From contig JAOTVS010000001.1 in NCBI GenBank assembly GCA_029863275.1, forward strand, positions 1-64,000: 64,000 nt of DNA, given 5' to 3'. Below are positions 8,374 through 15,223 of this stretch, one piece after another. The first letter of the stretch is position 1; each line of letters begins with the position of its first letter. The DNA comes from Candidatus Nitrosopumilus sp. (GTDB lineage Archaea > Thermoproteota > Nitrososphaeria > Nitrososphaerales > Nitrosopumilaceae). Below the pieces are notes generated by a model. That model was not told where the DNA came from, did no database searches, and saw nothing but the letters and a program-made list of their open reading frames with translations. Made by a program: the position numbers and the translations under genes.

Positions 8374-8688
8374 CTAATCATCCATTATCTCAATTGTATC
8401 AAGTTGGTCTTGGTGGTCTGCAAGGAAATAAGTGATTGAATCAGAATCAATTTCAAGCCATTCGGATTGACCACAAAAGGGCAAAAAATCCTCAATAAAA
8501 AGATCTCCTGGACCAGTAAGTCTTACAATAAATTGTTGTTTTTTTGATTTTATCTCAAATGGTAATTTGAGGACTTTGCCTCTTTTTTGATTCTGGATGT
8601 TTACTTTGTATTTGTCATTTCGAAATTCAACTTTTCCAAAAAAGTAACTCTGAGAAATATCTAACTTGTTTATTTTAAAACTTAGCAC
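8374..8688 (-). CDS. Hypothetical protein downstream of amoB
   Basis: A 104-residue soluble protein with many beta-strand-like segments, no signal peptide and no membrane span. A basic first half (NQKRGKVLKLPFEIKSKKQQF) is followed by an acidic end (IDSDSITYFLADHQDQLDTIEIMDD). It lies 93 bases after amoB and 36 bases before the membrane-anchored gene, all minus strand, so the three may be co-transcribed. Family and function are not recognised. Confidence 0.6.
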   Translation of the reverse strand: MLSFKINKLDISQSYFFGKVEFRNDKYKVNIQNQKRGKVLKLPFEIKSKKQQFIVRLTGPGDLFIEDFLPFCGQSEWLEIDSDSITYFLADHQDQLDTIEIMDD

Positions 8689-8781
8689 AAACCATCTGGT
8701 TTTTACTAGCAGATAAAACTTGATTCATTCGGTCTTACGTAAAACGTGATTGGATTAAAATTAAAAGGAAAAAGGTGGAAT

Positions 8782-9351
8782 TTAAATTACTTGCCAGGGT
8801 CGTGTTGCAAACGTGATTACATAACCGACACCAATAATGATTGATTGATATGCGATGTTGGTATATGGAATTGGTTTGAGAATTGGGTCCCCTTCGACAA
8901 CCACTGTTTGACCTGGACCTAGTCCTGGACCTACCTGAGCAACATTGAGTTGTGTGTGTACGTGATATACACCTGCTTCAAGTGCTTTTGCAGATAATGA
9001 GTATTCTACGACAGAGTTTCCTGCAATGTCAAAGACATTACCTGGTGGGTCTCTTGCCAACATTTCCCATCTATTTCCTGCATTAGTAGATTCTGAGAAA
9101 ATGGAAATCCATCCTCTAAGGTCTCTTTCTACAAGACTAACTAGTGTACCTTGAACTGTCAAAGTCTCGCCAGTCTGTAGAGATTGTCTATTGAAGGTTT
9201 CATCTTCTATTCTGATGAAACGACTCTGGAGTTGTGCTTGGACACCGTGTGCTTCTGCGCTTGGAAGAATTGTTTCAACCCAGTTGAAACCAAGGCTTCC
9301 TAATGCTAGTACTACAGCAAGTCCTAATACGATAATCTTTTTTTCGACCAT
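8782..9351 (-). CDS. amoB: Ammonia monooxygenase subunit B
   Basis: Copper-binding, mostly periplasm-side subunit of archaeal ammonia monooxygenase, which oxidises ammonia to hydroxylamine. The signal peptide is expected to be cut after AEA (residue 34), leaving His35 as the free N-terminus. Together with His130 and His132 (the HVH motif) it reproduces the CuB site of the pMMO/AMO family. A C-terminal hydrophobic span (IIIGVGYVITFATR) anchors the protein. At 189 residues it is the short archaeal form, lacking the second cupredoxin domain of bacterial AmoB. It is divergent from amoC across a 254-base AT-rich gap with a promoter for each. Confidence 0.97.
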   Translation of the reverse strand: MVEKKIIVLGLAVVLALGSLGFNWVETILPSAEAHGVQAQLQSRFIRIEDETFNRQSLQTGETLTVQGTLVSLVERDLRGWISIFSESTNAGNRWEMLARDPPGNVFDIAGNSVVEYSLSAKALEAGVYHVHTQLNVAQVGPGLGPGQTVVVEGDPILKPIPYTNIAYQSIIIGVGYVITFATRPWQVI

Positions 9352-9375
9352 ATTTATCCCTAATAGATTGAAAAA

Positions 9376-9382
9376 TAATATA
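9376..9382 (-). promoter_or_regulatory. TATA box for amoB
   Basis: Read on the minus strand this is TATATTA, centred about 28 bases upstream of the amoB ATG at 9351. The distance implies a leaderless or nearly leaderless transcript. Confidence 0.6.
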
Positions 9383-9575
9383 CATCGTTATATGTTTTAC
9401 CTTAATGCCGAGGATCGATTAAAAATCTATGATTAACATTAATGATATACATTGAAATCACTAAAAAATAACTATAATTATTTGAATAATTTTATTTTTA
9501 ATAGATATATTTTAAAAAATAATACTAAAAATAATTAAAAATTTACAATAAATTTCTGAAATTTGAATATGTTCA

Positions 9576-9583
9576 TTTATATG
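9576..9583 (+). promoter_or_regulatory. TATA box for amoC
   Basis: TTTATATG is centred 26 bases upstream of the ATG at 9606. Transcription should start close to 9605, which excludes the in-frame ATG at 9594 and fixes the amoC start. Confidence 0.65.
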
Positions 9584-9605
9584 CTAAATTAACATGTTAT
9601 GTATT

Positions 9606-10169
9606 ATGGCACAGATGCCCGCATTAATTCCAAAAGAAGTTGAGATCCAGAGACTAAAGAAAATCTGGCTCATGGTTATAGCTTTGGGATCTATTGCAGC
9701 CTCAGTAGAAGTCGACAACTTTGTTGATGGCTCTCTACATCAAACATCTATCAGAGATAGCGCATTTACACCAGCACACTGGTGGCTCTATTCTCACTTC
9801 GTTGCATTACCACTCGGATGGGCGGCATGCGCAATGTATGATAGAAAAATTCCCGTTCTCAGAGGTCCAAATAATTCAATAAACACTGGATTAAAGATGA
9901 CAATTCTAGGTTATCTTGCAACCATGTTTACAATTGGAGTCAATGAGATGTGGCATTTCTGGTTTGTAGAGGAAATCTTTGCAGTACCAAATCACTGGAT
10001 GTTCAACATGGGTGTTGTAGTAGCATTCATGGGAGCCTTGGCATATGTCGTTAGAGTATATGCAAGACTCGTTGAATTAGGAGCAGAAACTCCAGGTGAG
10101 AATCCGTATGTGGCAGAGATGTACAAGATGGCCCTAGAAGGCAAATTGTACAGTAGATCAATTCCATAG
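9606..10169 (+). CDS. amoC: Ammonia monooxygenase subunit C
   Basis: Membrane subunit of ammonia monooxygenase carrying the metal sites thought to be catalytic in the family. With the start at 9606 (MAQMPALIPK) the protein has 187 residues and several membrane spans. Candidate ligands are Asp41, His45 and His58 (DGSLH and PAHWW, spacing 4 and 13), matching the conserved PmoC Asp-His-His site, and Asn113, His117 and His130, matching the second Asn-His-His site. An ATG 12 bases upstream is in frame but lies before the predicted transcript start. The gene is first in the amoC-amoX-amoA group. Confidence 0.97.
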   Translation: MAQMPALIPKEVEIQRLKKIWLMVIALGSIAASVEVDNFVDGSLHQTSIRDSAFTPAHWWLYSHFVALPLGWAACAMYDRKIPVLRGPNNSINTGLKMTILGYLATMFTIGVNEMWHFWFVEEIFAVPNHWMFNMGVVVAFMGALAYVVRVYARLVELGAETPGENPYVAEMYKMALEGKLYSRSIP

Positions 10170-10178
10170 TTCCTTAAA

Positions 10179-10212
10179 GTGCAAAAAGCACACTTTTTTC
10201 TATTTTATTTTT
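10179..10212 (+). terminator. Hairpin plus T-run after amoC
   Basis: GTGC, five A, GCAC forms a small stem just after the amoC stop. ACTTTTTT and further T-rich sequence follow to about 10212. The arrangement resembles an intrinsic terminator, though archaeal terminators mainly need the T-run. Confidence 0.5.
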
Positions 10213-10251
10213 AAAGACGCAGATCGTACCATGCCATTAATTTAAGAAAGA

Positions 10252-10260
10252 CTTAAAAGG
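10252..10260 (+). promoter_or_regulatory. TATA box for amoX
   Basis: CTTAAAAGG is centred about 28 bases upstream of the amoX ATG at 10284. amoX may therefore also be transcribed separately from amoC. Confidence 0.45.
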
Positions 10261-10283
10261 ATTCTGAATATTATAAATCCAGA

Positions 10284-10646
10284 ATGACTCTTCCTAAAGG
10301 ATTCGGTTCTGGCGGTAGCGGTGGATCATCAAGCGCTGACGTAGAACGAATGATAGGTAAACGCGTTGAAAACATGACTGGTATGATTACTATATCATAC
10401 CTAGCAGCATGGGGAGCTACATTTGGAGGAACTGCAGCTGGATACTTCTATTATCCTTGGGCATATCCAACAAACAGTGGTCACTTTGCGTTCATAGTTT
10501 TGACAATTATCGAGGCAATTGGATACATCTTCTGTGTTAAAGTAATGCAAGAGGGTTCCAATAAGAATAGTAATGGTATAGTAGCCGTTACGATAGGTGC
10601 TACCGCTATAGGTACGTTCTTAATCTCGATGTATGTCGGTTATTAG
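10284..10646 (+). CDS. amoX: Ammonia monooxygenase-associated subunit AmoX
   Basis: AOA-specific small membrane subunit encoded between amoC and amoA in this lineage. The N-terminus is soluble and Gly/Ser rich (GFGSGGSGGSSS), followed by about three membrane spans near residues 32-55, 63-83 and 97-118. At 120 residues it has the usual length. It has no bacterial counterpart, and AmoX has been reported in the purified archaeal complex. No metal ligands are evident, so a structural role is more likely. Confidence 0.92.
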   Translation: MTLPKGFGSGGSGGSSSADVERMIGKRVENMTGMITISYLAAWGATFGGTAAGYFYYPWAYPTNSGHFAFIVLTIIEAIGYIFCVKVMQEGSNKNSNGIVAVTIGATAIGTFLISMYVGY

Positions 10647-10688
10647 AAGGTCAATCCTTCAGAAATCTTCTTTTTCATTTTAATTTTA
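10646..10688 (+). terminator. Hairpin and pyrimidine tract after amoX
   Basis: GAAGG (10646-10650), a five-base loop and CCTTC (10656-10660) can pair right at the amoX stop. The tract CTTCTTTTTCATTTTAATTTT follows in two blocks. The CTTTTTCATTTTA part recurs after amoA. Confidence 0.5.
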
Positions 10689-10716
10689 GTTAACGATCTT
10701 CAGTACTCTCTAAAAT

Positions 10717-10725
10717 TTTATATAG
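10717..10725 (+). promoter_or_regulatory. TATA box for amoA
   Basis: TTTATATAG is centred 26 bases upstream of the amoA ATG at 10747. It is the best-matching box of the amo promoters and predicts a leaderless amoA mRNA. Confidence 0.65.
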
Positions 10726-10746
10726 TGACTCTTTATTCAAACTCTT

Positions 10747-11397
10747 ATGGTCTGGTTAAGACGATGTACTCACTACTTATTCATAGTAGTAGTTGCAGTT
10801 AACTCAACACTGTTGACGATTAACGCAGGAGACTACATTTTCTATACCGACTGGGCTTGGACTTCGTTTACGGTATTTTCAATATCTCAAACGTTGATGC
10901 TTGTTGTAGGTGCAGTATATTACCTCACATTTACAGGTGTTCCAGGAACAGCGACGTATTACGCCCTTATCATGACAGTATACACTTGGGTAGCAAAAGG
11001 TGCATGGTTTGCACTCGGATATCCATATGACTTCATTGTCACACCAATATGGTTACCATCAGCAATGTTACTTGATTTGGCCTATTGGGCAACAAAGAAG
11101 AACAAACATTCGTTGATACTGTTTGGCGGAGTACTTGTAGGAATGTCGTTACCGATGTTTAACATGATAAATCTGATAACAGTGGCAGACCCACTAGAAA
11201 CGGCCTTCAAATATCCAAGGCCAACATTACCACCTTACATGACGCCAATAGAACCGCAGGTAGGAAAGTTCTATAACAGTCCTGTTGCTTTAGGTGCTGG
11301 TGCTGGTTCAGTCTTGGGAGTAACGTTTACAGCATTAGGTTGTAAGCTAAACACCTGGACATACAGATGGATGGCCGCATGGTCAAAGTGGGACTAA
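10747..11397 (+). CDS. amoA: Ammonia monooxygenase subunit A
   Basis: Integral membrane subunit of archaeal ammonia monooxygenase and the standard phylogenetic marker for AOA. The 216-residue protein begins MVWLRRCTHYLFIVVVAVN and ends WMAAWSKWD, both diagnostic of group I.1a AmoA. It has about five to six membrane spans with conserved blocks YPYDFIVTPIWLPSA and PRPTLPPYMTPIEPQ. The gene is complete, in its usual place after amoX, with its own TATA box and a pyrimidine-rich end. Confidence 0.98.
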   Translation: MVWLRRCTHYLFIVVVAVNSTLLTINAGDYIFYTDWAWTSFTVFSISQTLMLVVGAVYYLTFTGVPGTATYYALIMTVYTWVAKGAWFALGYPYDFIVTPIWLPSAMLLDLAYWATKKNKHSLILFGGVLVGMSLPMFNMINLITVADPLETAFKYPRPTLPPYMTPIEPQVGKFYNSPVALGAGAGSVLGVTFTALGCKLNTWTYRWMAAWSKWD

Positions 11398-11403
11398 AAC
11401 CCA

Positions 11404-11430
11404 ATCTTTTCCTTTTCATTTTATTATTTT
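11404..11430 (+). terminator. Pyrimidine tract after amoA
   Basis: CTTTTCCTTTTCATTTTATT begins a few bases after the amoA stop. It shares the CTTTTTCATTTT core with the tract after amoX. Confidence 0.5.
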
Positions 11431-11531
11431 GATTTAAAGTATTTTCAGCTCAAATTTGCTAAAATAATATTGCACATATTGTGATCTTTTGTTGCCTATT
11501 TTGACGATATGTAATATCGTAATAACTATCT

Positions 11532-12392
11532 GTGAGACAGCAATTTAATCAAATTTTAGTAACTCCCAAACCGTTTGTAAAATGGGCAGGAGGAAAGCGA
11601 CAGTTAATTCCAATTTTAAATGAAAACTTGCCAAATACAATGGGCACCTACTATGAACCCTTTTTGGGCGGTGGTGCATTATTGTTTCACATCCTCAAAG
11701 AAAGAGAAGGGCAAAAATGCGGAATATCTGACCTAAATTCAGATCTTGTTTTGGCCTATACTACAATTAGAGATAAAATTGAATTGCTTATTGAATCTCT
11801 AAAAAATCACACCAAAAACTATCAAAAAAACTCAAGATCATATTACTACTCTATTAGAGAAAACAACCCAAGAAGCGCTGTGGAAAAAACCTCTAGATTG
11901 ATTTTCTTGAATAGAACTTGCTTTAATGGTCTTTATCGAGTTAATAGCAGAGGACAATTCAATGTTCCCCTAGGAAGGTATACTAATCCAAATATTGTAA
12001 ATGAGGAAAACCTCCGTTCAGTCAGTCAAGTACTACAATCTAAAAAAATTTCCATAAAGTGCCGAGATTTCGAGGCTGTTTTGAATGAGGCAAAAAAAAA
12101 TGATTTAGTTTATTTTGATCCACCATATCAACCAGTAAGCAACACTGCCAATTTTACTAGTTATACCAATAAATCCTTTACATCAGATGACTTGAAAAGA
12201 CTCGCAAAATTATGTTTGAAATTAGATTCAAAAGGATGCAAAGTAATGTTATCTAATTCGAATTCTCAAGAGGTAGCAGATATGTTTTCTGAAAAACATT
12301 GGGGCTTTAAAAAAATAGAGGCAAATAGATCAATTAATTCAAATTCTAAAAAACGGACTGGGCACTACGAATTGCTAATTAAAAATTATTAA
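11532..12392 (+). CDS. DNA adenine methylase, D12/Dam class
   Basis: N6-adenine DNA methyltransferase of the D12 class; Dam and M.DpnIIA relatives modify GATC. The SAM-binding motifs are FVKWAGGKRQ (residues 15-24) and EPFLGGGALLFH (42-53), and the catalytic motif is DPPY (196-199). This order (I, target recognition, IV) is the alpha group. All motifs are intact over 286 residues. The start is a GTG at 11532; no ATG fits the conserved N-terminus better. No restriction endonuclease is adjacent, so it looks like an orphan methylase. Specificity for GATC is a family expectation, not shown here. Confidence 0.93.
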   Translation: MRQQFNQILVTPKPFVKWAGGKRQLIPILNENLPNTMGTYYEPFLGGGALLFHILKEREGQKCGISDLNSDLVLAYTTIRDKIELLIESLKNHTKNYQKNSRSYYYSIRENNPRSAVEKTSRLIFLNRTCFNGLYRVNSRGQFNVPLGRYTNPNIVNEENLRSVSQVLQSKKISIKCRDFEAVLNEAKKNDLVYFDPPYQPVSNTANFTSYTNKSFTSDDLKRLAKLCLKLDSKGCKVMLSNSNSQEVADMFSEKHWGFKKIEANRSINSNSKKRTGHYELLIKNY

Positions 12393-12466
12393 AGCTTCGA
12401 ACGGGATCTGAACCCGCGACCTTTACATTACCAATGTAACGCTCTACCAGACTGAGCTATCGAAGC
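12393..12466 (-). tRNA. tRNA-Thr (GGT anticodon)
   Basis: On the minus strand the acceptor arms GCTTCGA and TCGAAGC pair perfectly. The anticodon loop TTGGTAA carries anticodon GGT (Thr, ACC/ACT codons) and the T-arm is GCGGG-TTCAGAT-CCCGT. There is no intron. A second Thr tRNA (CGT) with a very similar body is at 42.25 kb. Confidence 0.95.
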
Positions 12467-12560
12467 ACAATAAATCGCTGTTGAAAATACTTATAATTCT
12501 TCATCCTCCTTACTTGGTCCTCTCTAAACTGTTAAATTTCCCAGATATTTTTACCATCTT

Positions 12561-12682
12561 GGAGGAGTAATCAAGCCTGGCCAAAGAAGGCATACAATGC
12601 TTTTGGACATGCAGGACTTAAGATCAAAATATGGGTGATCCTGTCTCTCAGGAGTTCGTGGGTTCAAATCCCACCTCCTCCA
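12561..12682 (+). tRNA. tRNA-Leu (TAA) with two introns
   Basis: Acceptor GGAGGAG/CTCCTCC, T-arm GTGGG-TTCAAAT-CCCAC and a long class II variable arm (TCTCTCAGGAGTTC) identify tRNA-Leu. The anticodon loop after splicing is CTTAAGA (TAA). Intron 1 (12587-12608, 22 nt) interrupts the D-arm; its removal restores the ATC/GAT D-stem. Intron 2 (12623-12637, 15 nt) is at the canonical 37/38 site. Both are flanked by bulge-helix-bulge structures: CCAA/TTGG with bulges AGA and ACA, and CTTA/TGGG with bulges AGA and TGA. RtcB, the ligase needed, is encoded at 36.8 kb. Confidence 0.92.
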
Positions 12683-12687
12683 CTGCT

Positions 12688-13074
12688 CTATTTTGGATGC
12701 TTTATGCCTCTAGAATTAAGAACTTCATATACATCTGGCAAGGAAAAAACAAAACCAACATGCACACAGTCCTTTTCCTCACAAAGCTGGCAAAATAACT
12801 CGCCTTTTTGAACGGCCACCTCAGCAATTCGATTTTTAATATTATCTTTTAGTATCACCCTATCATCATCAACAGAAATTTTTTCAATTTTTGGAGCATA
12901 TCTGGCAAAAGTCTTGTCTTTTTGCATCATCTCTTCTAGCATGTAAGTAACATAACCTGAAAAGCTATTGACGCCTTTCATTGTAAGATCTGTTTTATTT
13001 TTTTGATAAACTTCTTGGAATTTATCATAAACAGTCTCTGATACAGTTATTGATTTGAATCCGGCTTTTGGCAA
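12688..13074 (-). CDS. Conserved small protein with Cys/His cluster
   Basis: A 128-residue soluble protein. The N-terminal half (FKSITVSETVYDKFQEVYQ) resembles a ribbon-helix-helix-like or helical DNA-binding start. The C-terminal half contains CQLCEEKDCVHVGF, a CxxC-x4-C-x-H set able to bind zinc. It begins only six bases from the 3' end of tRNA-Leu, tail to tail. No named family is recognised; a thaumarchaeal DNA-binding protein is one reading. Confidence 0.7.
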   Translation of the reverse strand: MPKAGFKSITVSETVYDKFQEVYQKNKTDLTMKGVNSFSGYVTYMLEEMMQKDKTFARYAPKIEKISVDDDRVILKDNIKNRIAEVAVQKGELFCQLCEEKDCVHVGFVFSLPDVYEVLNSRGIKHPK

Positions 13075-13191
13075 TTTACTTTTCCTTACCGTACAATAAG
13101 GTACCCAACTATTTATTGTTTTATTTCCTTATAGATTATGTCCAAATCAAAGAAAATTAGTCTTTATACAATAGGATAATCCAAAAATAAT

Positions 13192-14085
13192 GTGGGCAGA
13201 TCATACCAAATTGATGAGCTAAAACAAAATCTCATCGAAGTTCTTCGAGACTCTAAAATGGGCATGTCAGGAATTGAAATTTCAAAAAAACTGAATTTGA
13301 ATAGAATTACCATGACCAAGTATCTCAAAATTTTTGCTGCAGAAGGTTTTCTAAAACAAAAAATTGTGGGAAATACGACCCTCTGGTTTTTGGAATCTGG
13401 ACAAGAGACATTTAGATTCCCTGATGATTACTTTAAAGTTGAATCACAATTTTTAGAATATTTGATCAAGGGATCAGAAAGTCAGGTTATTTCATTAATT
13501 AAAAATTGCCTTCATTCTGAAGGGTCTGTTTATAATTTAGTAATTGAGGTGATAATCCCTGCTATTCGGCACATTCAATCTCTATATGATGAAGGAAAAA
13601 TTGGTAATTCCGAGGCAAAATATCTAGAAAACATCATTTCTAAATCTATCCACATTTTACAACAGATTTCAGTGGAATCAAACCCAAAAAAGAAAATCGT
13701 CATACTTTCAGGCGATCCTGAAAATACATTGTTATCAGAAGCCGCCTCTGCCTCCTTTCACTCTAATGAATGGACAGTTTTTCATTTAGGTGATATGTCT
13801 TCAGCAATTAATGTATTATTTGACCTTGATTTTCAAAAATTAATTAGTAAAATTTGGAAACAAAAATCCGGAATATTGATAGTTGTAGTTTTTTCAAACA
13901 TCAAAGAACGTCTAAATTTCTTTGCTGATTCGATAAACCCAATTAAACTGAAACTAGGCAAAAACATGCGGTTAGTTTTATGTGGAAAAATGGGAAAAAA
14001 GGCAAAATTCGAATGTGATTTACAAGTTGATAATTTTGAGAATGTTAGACAATGGTCTGAGACAGTTTATGAAAATTTAAAATAA
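13192..14085 (+). CDS. HTH regulator with degenerate B12-binding-like domain
   Basis: Residues 10-65 are a winged helix-turn-helix (MGMSGIEISKKLNLNRITMTKYLKIF). Residues about 85-160 resemble the helical cap of cobalamin-binding regulators such as CarH (VIIPAIRHIQSLYDEGKIGNSEAKYLENII). Residues 165-295 form a Rossmann-like domain (KKIVILSGDPENTLLSEAA, then FHLGDMSS). The cap Glu-His pair and the DxHxxG histidine are absent (GDPENTLL instead), so base-off B12 binding as in CarH is unlikely. The GTG start at 13192 fits the HTH; an ATG two bases earlier is out of frame and soon stops. Ligand and targets are unknown. Confidence 0.7.
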   Translation: MGRSYQIDELKQNLIEVLRDSKMGMSGIEISKKLNLNRITMTKYLKIFAAEGFLKQKIVGNTTLWFLESGQETFRFPDDYFKVESQFLEYLIKGSESQVISLIKNCLHSEGSVYNLVIEVIIPAIRHIQSLYDEGKIGNSEAKYLENIISKSIHILQQISVESNPKKKIVILSGDPENTLLSEAASASFHSNEWTVFHLGDMSSAINVLFDLDFQKLISKIWKQKSGILIVVVFSNIKERLNFFADSINPIKLKLGKNMRLVLCGKMGKKAKFECDLQVDNFENVRQWSETVYENLK

Positions 14086-14090
14086 TTAAG

Positions 14091-14177
14091 TGGGCCCGGT
14101 GTGATTCGAACACACGACCTTTCGATTTCTGAATAGTTTATCAGTCGAACGCTCCAGCCAAGCTGAGCTACGAGCCC
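14091..14177 (-). tRNA. tRNA-Ile (GAT) with a 12-nt intron
   Basis: On the minus strand the acceptor arms GGGCTCG and CGGGCCC pair, the T-arm is GTGTG-TTCGAAT-CACAC and the spliced anticodon loop is CTGATAA (GAT, Ile). The 12-nt intron lies at 14127-14138 at the canonical 37/38 site. It is framed by a bulge-helix-bulge with central helix CTGA/TCAG and bulges TAA and AAA, leaving only a five-base loop. Confidence 0.93.
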
Positions 14178-14210
14178 GCATTCAACCCTCTCGGCATGAG
14201 TCATTTAAGT

Positions 14211-14765
14211 TTAATTTTCTTTCCACTTGATTGAGCATCCAATAGAAGGGTCAAAATCTTTTTCGATTCTTTCATTTGAAAGCATCTTTTCTATATTGAT
14301 AATCATTGTTTTTTCTGTAGCAGTATCATCTGGCTTCATTGCATTATCTATTCTGCCATGAAAAACTAATTTCCCTTCCTTATTGAACAAATAAGGATCT
14401 GGAGTACACATAGCCCCATATTTTTTAGCAATTTGTTGAGTTTCATCCACCAAGTAATCAAACTTTAATTCTTTTTCCTTTGCAGTTTTCTTCATATTTT
14501 CAAAACTGTCTTCAGGATAATCTCTTGAATCATTACTGTTGATTCCAATAATGGCGATTTTTTCTCCAAATTTGGCATACAATTCGTTAAGAGCATTGAA
14601 TTTTGCTTTAACATATGGACAATGATTACACATGAAAATTATTAAAATCCCTTGATATTGCTTGTAGTCACTTAATCTGTGATTTTTGTCATCTATTCCT
14701 AGCAGTTCAAAATCAGGAGCTTTATCACCCACTTTTAGTTTCACTTGGGATTCTAATAATACCAT
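14211..14765 (-). CDS. Thioredoxin-like/AhpC-TSA family redox protein
   Basis: A thioredoxin-fold protein with redox motif CNHCPY, the typical KVGDKAPDFELLGID start and the cis-Pro region around MCTPDPYLF. Relatives of about 180 residues act as thiol-disulphide oxidoreductases or peroxiredoxin-like proteins. The frame is open to 14828, but the upstream part is a Phe/Ile-rich stretch that fits no family member, so I place the start at MVLLESQVKLKVG (14765), giving 184 residues. A membrane anchor through the longer start cannot be fully excluded. Substrate unknown. Confidence 0.82.
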   Translation of the reverse strand: MVLLESQVKLKVGDKAPDFELLGIDDKNHRLSDYKQYQGILIIFMCNHCPYVKAKFNALNELYAKFGEKIAIIGINSNDSRDYPEDSFENMKKTAKEKELKFDYLVDETQQIAKKYGAMCTPDPYLFNKEGKLVFHGRIDNAMKPDDTATEKTMIINIEKMLSNERIEKDFDPSIGCSIKWKEN

Positions 14766-14846
14766 AAAAAAACAAATTTTTTTTTCAAATAAAATTCTTA
14801 CCAAGAAGACAACAATTAAAATCCACACACTAGCCAGTCTTCATGT

Positions 14847-14920
14847 GGGCTGGTAGTATAGCCTGGTAGTATACCCGCCTTGCACGCGGGGGGTCATGGG
14901 TTCAAATCCCGTCCAGTCCA
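14847..14920 (+). tRNA. tRNA-Ala (TGC anticodon)
   Basis: Acceptor GGGCTGG pairs with CCAGTCC and includes the G3-U70 wobble that identifies alanine tRNA. The anticodon arm is CCGCC-TTGCACG-CGGGG with TGC, and the T-arm is ATGGG-TTCAAAT-CCCGT. No intron. Confidence 0.95.
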
Positions 14921-14965
14921 CTTCTTTTGAGATCGATCTTTTCTAAATTTCATAATCCAGGATGG

Positions 14966-14976
14966 ATTTAAATAGG
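14966..14976 (+). promoter_or_regulatory. TATA box for the 33-aa membrane protein
   Basis: ATTTAAATAGG is centred 26 bases upstream of the ATG at 14997. A promoter at this exact spacing supports the tiny gene as real. Confidence 0.55.
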
Positions 14977-14996
14977 ATAAGTTTTTGCTTTATCAT

Positions 14997-15098
14997 ATGA
15001 CAAGTGCAGCAGACGCATGGCCTGTATGGATTCCTTTAATCGTGGGTTTAGTACCTGGTTTCATTTACTGGCTTGCAATCACCGCAAAGAAAAACTAG
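14997..15098 (+). CDS. 33-residue single-span membrane protein
   Basis: The ORF encodes MTSAADAWPVWIPLIVGLVP, then GFIYWLAITAKKN and a stop. It is one membrane helix with a short outer start and a Lys-rich inner end. A well-placed TATA box precedes it and a T-rich tract (ACTTTTTTTAATCTATTTTT) follows the stop, so it has a complete transcription unit of its own. No family is known to me; small subunits of respiratory complexes look like this. Confidence 0.65.
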   Translation: MTSAADAWPVWIPLIVGLVPGFIYWLAITAKKN

Positions 15099-15223
15099 TA
15101 AACTTACTTTTTTTAATCTATTTTTACCCCTCACTAATCTAACCTAGGTTAAACGATGTTACCTTTCTTGTTGACTATATGATATACAGTACAAATTAAT
15201 CTATAATCTAAAATAAAATTAAT

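Noticed and set aside
9594..9605. Upstream ATG that would extend AmoC by four residues
   Set aside because: The TATA box at 9576-9583 places transcript start near 9605, and MAQMP at 9606 is the natural family start.
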